From assembly GCA_045126515.1 (NCBI GenBank), contig JBGVOM010000116.1, positions 1 to 5,927 on the forward strand: a DNA stretch of 5,927 nt. Direction: 5' to 3'. Made by a program: the position numbers and the translations under genes. Shown piece by piece: positions 1 to 5,870 of the stretch. Each line of letters begins with the position of its first letter. The stretch's first letter is position 1. The stretch is from RUG11237 sp045126515 (GTDB lineage: Bacteria; Bacillota; Clostridia; Lachnospirales; Lachnospiraceae). Under the pieces are notes generated by a model that saw nothing but the letters and a program-made list of their open reading frames with translations, was not told the DNA's origin and did no database searches.

Positions 1-1
1 A

Positions 2-940
2 GGTGGTAAGAAGTTCGTTGCATCTGTATATGGATTATCAGGATCTGGTAAATCTACATTGACACATGCAAAGCATGATGGAAAATATGATGCATTTGGT
101 GGTATTAAAGTTCTTCATGATGATGCATTTATCATCAACACAGATACATGTTCATCTGTAGCATTAGAGCCAACATATTTTGATAAGACAGCAGATTATC
201 CTACAGGATGTCCTGATAATGAATATTTATTAACAGCACAGAACTGTTCTGCAACATTAGACGAAAACGGAAAACTTCAGTTAGTAACAGAAGATATCAG
301 AAATGGTAATGGACGTGCTATTAAGTCTAAATTATGGTCACCAAACCGTGTAGATAAGATTGATGCTCCTGTAAATGCAATCTTCTGGATTATGAAAGAT
401 CCTACCATTCCACCAGTAGTTAAGTTGAAAGGTGCAGCTTTAGCTTCCGTTATGGGTGCTACACTTGCAACAAAGACTTCTACTGCAGAACGTGTTGCAG
501 CAGGTACTGACTTAAATGCATTAAGAATTGTTCCTTACGCTAACCCATTCAGAACTTATCCATTAGTAAATGATTATGAAAAGTTCAAGAAGTTAGTTGA
601 AGAAAAGAACGTAGACTGCTACATCGTAAATACAGGTGACTTCATGGGACATAAGTGCCAGAAGGAAGATACTTTAGGAATTCTTGAAACAATCGTAGAA
701 GGAAAAGCTAAATTTGAAAAATGGGGCAACTTCGAAGATATCGAAATTATGTATGACTGGTCAGGTAAGACAGGTGACTTTACACCAGACTTAAATGATC
801 CGGAATACGTAAAAGCATTAAAGGCTGCTATGCAGAACCGTGTAGATGCTGTAGAAGGATTTGCTAAGAATAAAGAAGGATATGATAAACTTCCAGATGA
901 AGCTTTAGAAGCTCTTAAGAAAGTTGTTTCAGAAGTATAA
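2..940 (+). CDS. pckA: Phosphoenolpyruvate carboxykinase (ATP), C-terminal part, 5' truncated by window edge
   Basis: The enzyme interconverts oxaloacetate plus ATP with phosphoenolpyruvate, CO2 and ADP in the cytoplasm; in anaerobes it may run either for gluconeogenesis or for CO2 fixation. The frame is open from base 2, so the gene begins left of the window and 312 C-terminal residues remain of a family usually about 530-540 long. The TTG at 59 is an internal leucine, not a start. Visible motifs, numbered within the fragment: P-loop GLSGSGKSTL (11-20), a kinase-2-like HDDAF (39-43) with the metal-binding aspartates, NGNGRAI (R105, aligning by eye with the substrate-contacting arginine of E. 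coli PckA), a lid/nucleotide region around KTSTAERVAAGTD, and YIVNTG matching the family's YLVNTG. It is clearly diverged from E. coli PckA: the usual DDEHGW is not present and the P-loop ends GKS rather than GKT. Its codon use is even and U/A-ending, as expected for a highly expressed gene. A terminator follows 31 bases after the stop, so it is transcribed separately from the genes to the right. Confidence 0.93.
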   Translation, partial: GGKKFVASVYGLSGSGKSTLTHAKHDGKYDAFGGIKVLHDDAFIINTDTCSSVALEPTYFDKTADYPTGCPDNEYLLTAQNCSATLDENGKLQLVTEDIRNGNGRAIKSKLWSPNRVDKIDAPVNAIFWIMKDPTIPPVVKLKGAALASVMGATLATKTSTAERVAAGTDLNALRIVPYANPFRTYPLVNDYEKFKKLVEEKNVDCYIVNTGDFMGHKCQKEDTLGILETIVEGKAKFEKWGNFEDIEIMYDWSGKTGDFTPDLNDPEYVKALKAAMQNRVDAVEGFAKNKEGYDKLPDEALEALKKVVSEV

Positions 941-971
941 TTATCTGAAAAATAATATCAAATGATTTTAT

Positions 972-1005
972 AAATCACCGTGTTCTTGGGAATGCGGTGA
1001 TTTTT
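972..1005 (+). terminator. Intrinsic terminator of pckA
   Basis: A perfect 9-bp stem pairs AAATCACCG (972-980) with CGGTGATTT (995-1003). The 14-base interval can fold further through TTC (983-985) with GAA (990-992) around a TTGG tetraloop. The 3' arm merges into a T-run (1001-1005). It lies 31 bases after the pckA stop codon, a standard position for a Rho-independent terminator. Confidence 0.9.
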
Positions 1006-1012
1006 CATTCGT

Positions 1013-1049
1013 AATAATAAAAAGTACTCAAAGCGTACTTTCCATTATT
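1013..1049. repeat. Imperfect inverted repeat downstream of the pckA terminator
   Basis: Arms 1013-1027 (AATAATAAAAAGTAC) and 1035-1049 (GTACTTTCCATTATT) pair at 13 of 15 positions, with a single AA/CC internal mismatch and a 7-base loop (TCAAAGC). A T-run (1057-1063) begins only 7 bases after the stem, so it is a poor terminator, although a backup role cannot be excluded. It could also be a remnant of a small dispersed repeat or an operator. No function is assigned. Confidence 0.5.
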
Positions 1050-1158
1050 GGAACCGTTTTTTTGATTTTGTCAAGATATATTAGTACAAAGAATTAGATT
1101 TAAAATTTGTGAGATATAGAGAAATATTACATTTTGTTTACAAGATTTGAATTAATGC

Positions 1159-1187
1159 TTGAAAATCGGCATATACTAAGGTATAAT
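1159..1187 (+). promoter_or_regulatory. Housekeeping sigma-70/SigA-type promoter of the 6S RNA gene
   Basis: The -35 box TTGAAA (1159-1164) and a perfect -10 box TATAAT (1182-1187) are separated by exactly 17 bases. Transcription would begin about 7 bases downstream, near 1194-1195, which is just where the closing stem of the 6S RNA starts (1197). This agreement between promoter spacing and RNA structure supports both calls. The region upstream (1064-1158) is very AT-rich and could act as an UP element; nothing else is recognisable there. Confidence 0.82.
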
Positions 1188-1194
1188 CAAAACA

Positions 1195-1377
1195 TGAATA
1201 GTTCCTGAGGTGTTCGATGCTCCTGCTATTTTGAACCTACATTTACGTTTATGGGATTCCTATATTGCAAATTGGATGTCAAGCCGTCATTACGCAGCGG
1301 AAGACTGAAGAAATGTTGCGGTTACCCACCTAGCTTTGCTAGGCGTCAAAGTGCAGGAAACGGCATTTTGGGTTATT
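1195..1377 (+). ncRNA. ssrS: 6S RNA (SsrS), regulator of RNA polymerase
   Basis: 6S RNA mimics an open promoter and binds the housekeeping RNA polymerase holoenzyme, reducing transcription in stationary phase; release occurs when the polymerase makes a short product RNA from it. The closing stem is visible: CCTGAGGTG (1204-1212) pairs with CATTTTGGG (1364-1372) throughout when G-U pairs are allowed, extended outward by AATAG (1197-1201) with TTATT (1373-1377). An asymmetric internal loop follows, with conserved GTTCG on the 5' side and CGGCAT at the inner edge of the 3' side, then TCCTGC (1221-1226) pairs with GCAGGA (1353-1358). Inside are a large unpaired bubble (TTTTGAACC, ATGGGATTCC), GGTTACCCACC, and the small hairpin CCTAGC-TTT-GCTAGG (1329-1343) on the 3' bubble strand typical of Firmicute 6S RNAs. 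The length, about 183 nt, fits the family. It has its own promoter and terminator. There is no significant open frame here. The exact ends are inferred. Confidence 0.92.
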
Positions 1378-1410
1378 AAGATGGGAAGCAATTTGCTTCC
1401 CATCTTTTTT
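1378..1410 (+). terminator. Intrinsic terminator of 6S RNA
   Basis: A perfect 13-bp stem joins 1378-1390 (core GATGGGAAGCA) to 1394-1406 (core TGCTTCCCATC) around a 3-base loop, followed by an uninterrupted T-run (1405-1410). It starts directly after the last base of the 6S closing stem, so the primary transcript probably ends around 1408-1410 and is trimmed to about 1377. It also separates the RNA from the downstream operon, unless there is read-through. Confidence 0.95.
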
Positions 1411-1433
1411 GCAAGTAATATATTGCTGTGAAC

Positions 1434-1440
1434 AGGGAGG
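1434..1440 (+). promoter_or_regulatory. Ribosome binding site that fixes the SpoIID-like start at TTG 1449
   Basis: AGGGAGG lies 8 bases before an in-frame TTG at 1449. The longer frame would begin at GTG 1428, but that codon has no Shine-Dalgarno sequence in front and would place this strong site inside the coding region. The first in-frame ATG (1464) is 23 bases away, too far. Confidence 0.82.
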
Positions 1441-1448
1441 CAAGAAAG

Positions 1449-3698
1449 TTGAAATTAAATAGTATGAGAGATGAAAGAATCCGAAAAAAGTGTATTGCAA
1501 TTGTTTTGTGCATGTTGTTATTGGGTATCATGGTGATAGTGGCAGTCAATACCAATAAAAATCAGAACGAAGAAGGAGAATACATTACATCGGAAGATGC
1601 TTCCAGACTCCTGGAATATATTACGAATAAAACTTTTGATGACGGGTTTTGGGACGGAGAGAAGTATGTTACCGTCAGCAAGGGGAGAGAAATCTATAGC
1701 CAATTATGTGGAAGTGCAGCAGTATATCCAATCATTGGAAAAGGTGAAAAGAAAAAACTGACAGAAGCAGAATGGTTTACTATATATATGGCATGTGTGG
1801 AAAAATTGCAAATGTCTGAAGTGGTTTATGAGGCAGACTATACGATTATTTCAGAAGCATCCGAAGAGGAAAATAAAAACAAAGTATACACAGAAAAGGG
1901 ATTGGTGGAATATCAGGGGATTGATATTTCAAAGGAAAAATATAAAAACAATAAATACTTAATGTATGATAAGGTTATGATATATAAGATTGCTGAAAAT
2001 GAAGAAGATGCAGTCGTGAAAAATGTCTGGCTGGATAAGTATGAAAATAATGTGCTTTGTATTTATACTATGGATGGGTATGTGGAACTGACTGATGTTC
2101 CGTTGGAAGAAGACATAGAAGAAACCATTGGAGACATTACCATTGGAAACGGACAGGTAAAGCATGTTGCTTTGAAAAAGGATTTGATTCATGGTAAGGT
2201 GTTATCTATAAGTGATGACGGAATCGAAGTTGAGGGTTACGGAAAATTAGCCTATGATGAAAGTTTTTCTATTTATAGAACTTATGCAGAACTTTCCATT
2301 GGTGGAAAAAGGGATTTGGTAGTAGGATATGATTTAGCAGAATTTGTGGTGGGGGATGGCAAGCTGTGTGCAGCTTTAGTGAGAAAGACACCGGATATGC
2401 AGAATATTAGAGTTTTAATTAAAAGCACCGGATATGCGGATATCTTTCATGATAAGGTGAATATTCAGGTGACCGGGGATACGGTGGTGAAACATGGAGA
2501 CACAGAAGAAACTTTAAAGGCGGGAGATACCATAGAACTGACTGCTGATGGTGAAAGAATGAAAGATGGCAGGGTATATATTACGCCGGTAAACAGCACT
2601 GGAAGAATAATACTAACTTCAATAGAACGTGCCTGCGGGCAGCCGTCCTATTGTGGCAATTTCGAGATTGCGAAAGTGGATGGCAGACTGATTGTTGTTA
2701 ATGAGGTGTTGTTAGAGGAATATTTGTATGATGTGGTTCCTAGTGAAATGCCACAAAATTACGGTATTGAGGCATTAAAGACACAGGCAGTATGTGCAAG
2801 GAGCTATGCCTACAATCAAATTTTATATAATGGGTATGCTCAGTATGGTGCTCATGTAGATGATAGTGTAAGTTATCAGGTATACCACAATATTGATGCG
2901 AATGAAGATGCAACCAGAGCAGTGAAAGAAACTTGTGGTGAAGTGGCAGTTTACAATGACCAGGTAATAGATGCTTATTATTATTCTACTTCCTGCGGAG
3001 TGACTACGGATGCGGGCATCTGGGATTCGGCGGAAGAGAAGCCGTATATTACAAGCCATACAGTCAATGAAAGCAGGGAATATCTGGATTTGACCACGGA
3101 GGAGGCGTTCAGTGCCTTTATTAAAGATAAAACTTATTCAGCCTATGATAGTGATGTGCAATGGTATCGTTGGAGTACCAGAGTCAGCTTACAGCAGTTA
3201 AAACGTAATATCGATAATAATATGATGAGCCGGTATCAGGCAAATCCAGATAATATCCTTACTCGCAACGAAGAGGGAAAATATGAAAGTGTTCCGGTTG
3301 ATACTGTGGGTACTATAAAATCAATTAATATAACAAAACGTGGTCAGGGCGGCGTTGCCACAGAAATGATTATTAAGGGAAGTAAGAATACGGTGAAAGT
3401 ACTGACAGAATATAATATCCGCCTCTTTCTTGCACCGGTAAACACAAATTTAAAACGAAATGACGGAACTTGTGTAGACAGTCTTTCTATGTTACCAAGT
3501 GCATATACGACAGTGCGTCCTGTAATGGATGAAAAGGATAAGGAAACTGTGGTGGCATATGAAATGTCTGGCGGTGGTTATGGCCACGGTGCGGGAATGA
3601 GTCAGAATGGAGCGAAATCTATGGCGGCACAGGGAAAAAGCTATGAAGAAATACTGAAGTTTTTTTATGAGGGAATTGAGTTGAAGAAATTATATTAA
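1449..3698 (+). CDS. Long membrane-anchored SpoIID/LytB-domain protein (putative peptidoglycan lytic transglycosylase)
   Basis: This is a 749-residue protein from the TTG start. A basic N-terminus (RDERIRKK) is followed by one membrane helix (about 15-33), giving an anchored protein with an extracytoplasmic body. Residues about 40-315 are an acidic extension I cannot assign. The SpoIID-like region begins near IRVLIKSTG (about 319) and includes ILTSIERACG, NEVLLEEYLYDVVPSEMP with E433 matching the catalytic glutamate of B. subtilis SpoIID, the ALKTQAVCARSYAY helix, the STSCG segment (C516; clostridial SpoIID uses cysteines to bind zinc) and the C-terminal signature GYGHGAGMSQNGA (711-722). SpoIID cleaves glycan strands already stripped of stem peptides by SpoIIP during engulfment. 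At 749 residues this is over twice the length of B. subtilis SpoIID (about 343), and no spoIIP, spoIIM or spoIIR lies nearby, so it may be a vegetative or accessory relative rather than the engulfment enzyme. It is the first gene of the presumed operon; the next start lies 14 bases beyond the stop. Confidence 0.88.
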   Translation: MKLNSMRDERIRKKCIAIVLCMLLLGIMVIVAVNTNKNQNEEGEYITSEDASRLLEYITNKTFDDGFWDGEKYVTVSKGREIYSQLCGSAAVYPIIGKGEKKKLTEAEWFTIYMACVEKLQMSEVVYEADYTIISEASEEENKNKVYTEKGLVEYQGIDISKEKYKNNKYLMYDKVMIYKIAENEEDAVVKNVWLDKYENNVLCIYTMDGYVELTDVPLEEDIEETIGDITIGNGQVKHVALKKDLIHGKVLSISDDGIEVEGYGKLAYDESFSIYRTYAELSIGGKRDLVVGYDLAEFVVGDGKLCAALVRKTPDMQNIRVLIKSTGYADIFHDKVNIQVTGDTVVKHGDTEETLKAGDTIELTADGERMKDGRVYITPVNSTGRIILTSIERACGQPSYCGNFEIAKVDGRLIVVNEVLLEEYLYDVVPSEMPQNYGIEALKTQAVCARSYAYNQILYNGYAQYGAHVDDSVSYQVYHNIDANEDATRAVKETCGEVAVYNDQVIDAYYYSTSCGVTTDAGIWDSAEEKPYITSHTVNESREYLDLTTEEAFSAFIKDKTYSAYDSDVQWYRWSTRVSLQQLKRNIDNNMMSRYQANPDNILTRNEEGKYESVPVDTVGTIKSINITKRGQGGVATEMIIKGSKNTVKVLTEYNIRLFLAPVNTNLKRNDGTCVDSLSMLPSAYTTVRPVMDEKDKETVVAYEMSGGGYGHGAGMSQNGAKSMAAQGKSYEEILKFFYEGIELKKLY

Positions 3699-3701
3699 AT
3701 C

Positions 3702-3707
3702 AGGTGA
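3702..3707 (+). promoter_or_regulatory. Ribosome binding site for the YihY-family gene
   Basis: AGGTGA lies 5 bases before ATG 3713. The alternative in-frame GTG at 3704 is part of this site itself and has no ribosome binding site of its own, so ATG 3713 is preferred. The site begins 4 bases after the upstream stop codon, consistent with translational coupling. Confidence 0.75.
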
Positions 3708-3712
3708 TAAAT

Positions 3713-4552
3713 ATGCTGTTGACAATTTTAAATATTTATAAAAAACTTAAAAATTTTACCAGCCAGCTAAATGAAAAGCATGTAAGTGCATACGCGGCAA
3801 AAACAGCATATTTTATCATGCTATCCTTTATTCCCTGTATGATGCTTTTATTTACATTGATTCAGTTTACCTCCCTACACAAGTCGGATGTGTTATCGCT
3901 TTTTGTAGGCGTGGTTCCTTCGTCTATTGACCCACTGATTATCTCCATCGTGGATGAGATATACGGAAAATCAAGTACAATGATTTCTATTTCTGTAATT
4001 GTAGTTTTATGGACGGCAGGAAAGGGTGTTACAGCCATTATTCAGGGGTTGAATTCTGTTTTTGATGTAAAAGAAACCAGAAATTACCTGATGCTACGAG
4101 TTTATGGAGCTTTTTATACAATCTTAATGATTTTGGCAATTTTATTGCTTTTGATTTTAGTAGTGTTTGGAAATAAGATTCAGGCACTTCTGATTGTGAA
4201 GATTCCTTTTATTGGCAACATAACAGGAGCAATTTTAAGAAACAGATATGTGATTTCTGTCTTGTTTCTGGTACTGCTTTTTGCAGTGATTTATCATTTT
4301 ATGCCTAATACGAAAATACGATTTAAATTTCAGATTCCGGGAGCGGTGTTTACGGCAATCAGCTGGTCATTATTCTCTTTTGGTTTTTCTTTGTATGTGG
4401 ATTATTTTAGTAATATGAGCAATATGTATGGTAGCCTTACCACGCTGATTATCGTAATGCTGTGGTTGTATATGTGTATGTATATTATGCTGATTGGTGC
4501 AGAGATTAACGCCATGCTGATGGAAAAAGAGCAGATATACAGCCGGGAGTAA
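3713..4552 (+). CDS. YihY/virulence factor BrkB family integral membrane protein
   Basis: This is a 279-residue protein with about six predicted membrane helices: 33-52, 88-110, 128-150, 180-198, 210-231 and 242-268. The family hallmark near the N-terminus is recognisable: a charged amphipathic lead-in, then SAYAAKTAYFIMLSFIPCMMLL, matching the A-x-x-x-AYY-x-L-x-S-x-x-P pattern of YihY proteins. Further matches are WTAGKGVTAIIQGLNSVFDVKETRNY (the family's S-x-G-x-x-A-(I/L)-x-x-x-(L/I)N-x-x-Y), the P-N motif in HFMPNTKIRFK, and YGSLTTLIIVMLWLYMCMYIMLIGAEINA near the C-terminus. Length is normal for the family (about 280-300). Members were once proposed to be ribonuclease BN, which is now attributed to another protein; the true function is unsettled, with transport across or organisation of the envelope suggested. 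It sits 14 bases after the SpoIID-like gene, so the two are almost certainly co-transcribed. Confidence 0.9.
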   Translation: MLLTILNIYKKLKNFTSQLNEKHVSAYAAKTAYFIMLSFIPCMMLLFTLIQFTSLHKSDVLSLFVGVVPSSIDPLIISIVDEIYGKSSTMISISVIVVLWTAGKGVTAIIQGLNSVFDVKETRNYLMLRVYGAFYTILMILAILLLLILVVFGNKIQALLIVKIPFIGNITGAILRNRYVISVLFLVLLFAVIYHFMPNTKIRFKFQIPGAVFTAISWSLFSFGFSLYVDYFSNMSNMYGSLTTLIIVMLWLYMCMYIMLIGAEINAMLMEKEQIYSRE

Positions 4553-4613
4553 GCGAGAAAGTGCTTGCAAGTTATGCTATTCTATATTATTATTTTAAAA
4601 GAACGAAAGGGAA

Positions 4614-4619
4614 AAGGAG
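4614..4619 (+). promoter_or_regulatory. Ribosome binding site that fixes the DegV start at GTG 4627
   Basis: AAGGAG lies 7 bases before GTG 4627. The frame is open upstream to GTG 4561, but that codon lacks a ribosome binding site and would add 22 residues (LASYAILYYYFKRTKGKRRVD) not seen in DegV proteins, which begin directly with the first beta strand (here SKIAVITDS). Confidence 0.85.
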
Positions 4620-4626
4620 AGTCGAT

Positions 4627-5493
4627 GTGAGTAAGATAGCAGTTATTACTGACAGTAATAGTGGAATTACACAGGAAGAGGCGAAAACATTAGGAATTAC
4701 CGTTCTTCCTATGCCGTTTAATATTAATGACGAAACATTTCTTGAGGATATAGATTTAACACAGGAACAGTTTTATGAAAAATTAACTGAGGGCTCGGAG
4801 ATTTTTACCTCTCAGCCGTCTATTGAAAGTATTACAAAGTTGTGGGATAAGATGTTGGAAGAGTATGAACAGATTGTGCATATTCCTATGTCCAGCGGTT
4901 TAAGCGGCTCCTGCCAGACGGCTATGATGTTAGCACAGGAATATGAGGGAAAGGTATTTGTTGTAGATAATCAGCGTATTTCTGTTACTCAACGTCAGTC
5001 TGCAATGGATGCTTTAGCACTTGCAGGCCAGGGGAAAAATGGTGAAGAAATCAAAAAAATACTTGAGGACACCAGATTTGATTCCAGTATATATATTACT
5101 GTGGATACTTTGAAGTATTTGAAAAAAGGAGGGCGTATTACTCCGGCGGCAGCAGCACTGGGCACATTGTTAAAAATTAAGCCGGTATTACAGATTCAGG
5201 GAGAAAAGTTGGATGCTTTTTCAAAGGCACGTACCATGAAACAGGCAAAGGCAACTATGATAAATGCCATTAAAAATGATATTGCCACAAGATTTTGTCC
5301 AGAAGGTGGTAATGCAGGCATGAAGCTTCAGATTGCTTATACCAAAAATAAAGAAGCAGCACTGGAATTTAAGGCAGAAGTAGAAAAAGAATTTCCGGGA
5401 GTTCCGATACATATGGATCCTTTGTCGTTAAGTGTATCCTGTCATATCGGACCAGGTGCCTTAGCTGTGGCTTGTACTAAGGATATTATATGA
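4627..5493 (+). CDS. DegV family fatty-acid-binding protein (FakB-like)
   Basis: This is a 288-residue cytoplasmic protein from GTG 4627, the normal DegV length. DegV/FakB proteins hold a fatty acid in a buried pocket and present its carboxylate to the kinase FakA, which makes acyl-phosphate for phospholipid synthesis. Visible family motifs in order: VITDSNSGIT (6-15), the TSQPS motif (61-65), MSSGLSGSCQTA (88-99; SSGLSG contacts the fatty-acid head group), VVDNQRIS, LKYLKKGGRITPAAAALGTLLKIKPVL (GGRI at 168-171), KARTMKQA with R202, and CHIGPGALAVA near the end (H273). T61, S93, R202 and a C-terminal histidine correspond to head-group and kinase-interaction residues described for Staphylococcus FakB proteins (positions recalled, not computed). 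No fakA (DhaK/DhaL-type kinase) lies in the window, so the partner would be elsewhere. The protein starts 74 bases after the YihY-family gene with no terminator between. The ligand cannot be deduced from sequence. Confidence 0.92.
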   Translation: MSKIAVITDSNSGITQEEAKTLGITVLPMPFNINDETFLEDIDLTQEQFYEKLTEGSEIFTSQPSIESITKLWDKMLEEYEQIVHIPMSSGLSGSCQTAMMLAQEYEGKVFVVDNQRISVTQRQSAMDALALAGQGKNGEEIKKILEDTRFDSSIYITVDTLKYLKKGGRITPAAAALGTLLKIKPVLQIQGEKLDAFSKARTMKQAKATMINAIKNDIATRFCPEGGNAGMKLQIAYTKNKEAALEFKAEVEKEFPGVPIHMDPLSLSVSCHIGPGALAVACTKDII

Positions 5494-5523
5494 TAAAAAC
5501 GGAGGTTTGATTATTAAGGGGGG

Positions 5524-5529
5524 AAGGAG
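5524..5529 (+). promoter_or_regulatory. Ribosome binding site of the DUF6054-like gene
   Basis: AAGGAG lies only 3 bases before ATG 5533, closer than usual, inside a G-rich tract (5518-5529). A second, unused GGAGG sits at 5501-5505 with no suitably spaced start. An in-frame TAA at 5515 excludes any longer N-terminus, so ATG 5533 stands. Confidence 0.7.
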
Positions 5530-5532
5530 CTT

Positions 5533-5832
5533 ATGGCAAAAATACAGTGCGAGTTAAAAGGAAACTTTGGAATTATTCTTGGAAATATTGAAAATGCGGT
5601 ACTAAATGGAAGCGTTACAGCCACAAAGGAAGGTTATTCCGATCTTGATATTGGTGATTGCAGGTGTGCAGTACGAGTTTATGAGAGATATAGCTGGCTG
5701 GGAAACAACCGCGTAAGCATGAATGTTACACTATTGCAGATGGACGATAGGATTCGGTTGTCGGTTATTACTTCCGGTGGAAGTCAGGCCATGTGGAATA
5801 AGATTAACACCATCGGGGAAAAAAGTTTTTAG
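5533..5832 (+). CDS. DUF6054-like small protein, probably frameshifted near its 3' end
   Basis: This is a 99-residue soluble protein with no signal peptide or membrane segment. Segments VLNGSVTATKEGYSDLDIGDCRCAVRVYERYSWLGNNRVSMNVTLLQ and LSVITSGGSQAMWNKINTIGEKSF resemble what I remember of the DUF6054 family of Firmicutes: an alternating beta-rich fold with conserved RVYERYS, NRVS and SGGSQAM...KINT. The function of that family is unknown. The frame stops at TAG 5830-5832 directly after a five-T run. Reading in the -1 frame instead continues GEKSF with LDTIRETVDKYRV to TAG 5868-5870, a helix-like tail that would give 112 residues, closer to my recollection of the usual family length. The gene is therefore probably broken by one missing T, is a sequencing error, or uses slippage. 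It lies 39 bases after the DegV gene and probably belongs to the same operon. The family assignment is from memory and moderately sure. Confidence 0.75.
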   Translation: MAKIQCELKGNFGIILGNIENAVLNGSVTATKEGYSDLDIGDCRCAVRVYERYSWLGNNRVSMNVTLLQMDDRIRLSVITSGGSQAMWNKINTIGEKSF

Positions 5833-5870
5833 ATACCATTCGCGAAACGGTGGACAAGTATAGGGTATAG
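5829..5870 (+). other. Out-of-frame C-terminal continuation of the DUF6054-like protein
   Basis: Relative to the upstream frame this stretch is read at -1, sharing T5829. It encodes LDTIRETVDKYRV and then TAG (5868-5870). The pattern is an amphipathic helix that joins naturally onto GEKSF. There is no start codon or ribosome binding site of its own. Nothing recognisable lies from 5871 to the window end (57 AT-rich bases; no terminator or complete promoter seen). Confidence 0.6.

Noticed and set aside
59..61. TTG at 59 as the start of pckA
   Set aside because: The frame is open upstream to the window edge and the preceding residues form the catalytic P-loop, so the codon is an internal leucine.
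1195..1410. Riboswitch or T-box leader controlling the SpoIID-like gene
   Set aside because: The closing-stem pairing, bubble and bubble-strand hairpin match 6S RNA. No T-box sequence (TGGNACCGCG) or known riboswitch core is present.
1518..1703. Minus-strand open frames within the SpoIID-like gene (also 1959-2192 and 2823-3059)
   Set aside because: They are antisense shadows of a long, well-supported coding region, with no ribosome binding sites and no recognisable protein features.
4370..4570. Minus-strand open frames at 4370-4570 and 5221-5412
   Set aside because: They lie opposite the YihY-family and DegV genes. Composition is low-complexity, rich in His, Ile and Cys, as expected of reverse-complement reading, and no translation signals are seen.
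4563..4570. Short palindrome CTTGCAAG in the gap before the DegV gene
   Set aside because: Eight bases with no loop and no T-run; too short to be a terminator and easily due to chance.
5501..5515. A small gene beginning after GGAGG at 5501-5505
   Set aside because: The nearest TTG (5507) is adjacent to the site with almost no spacing, and its frame runs out of phase into the DUF6054-like gene and soon stops.
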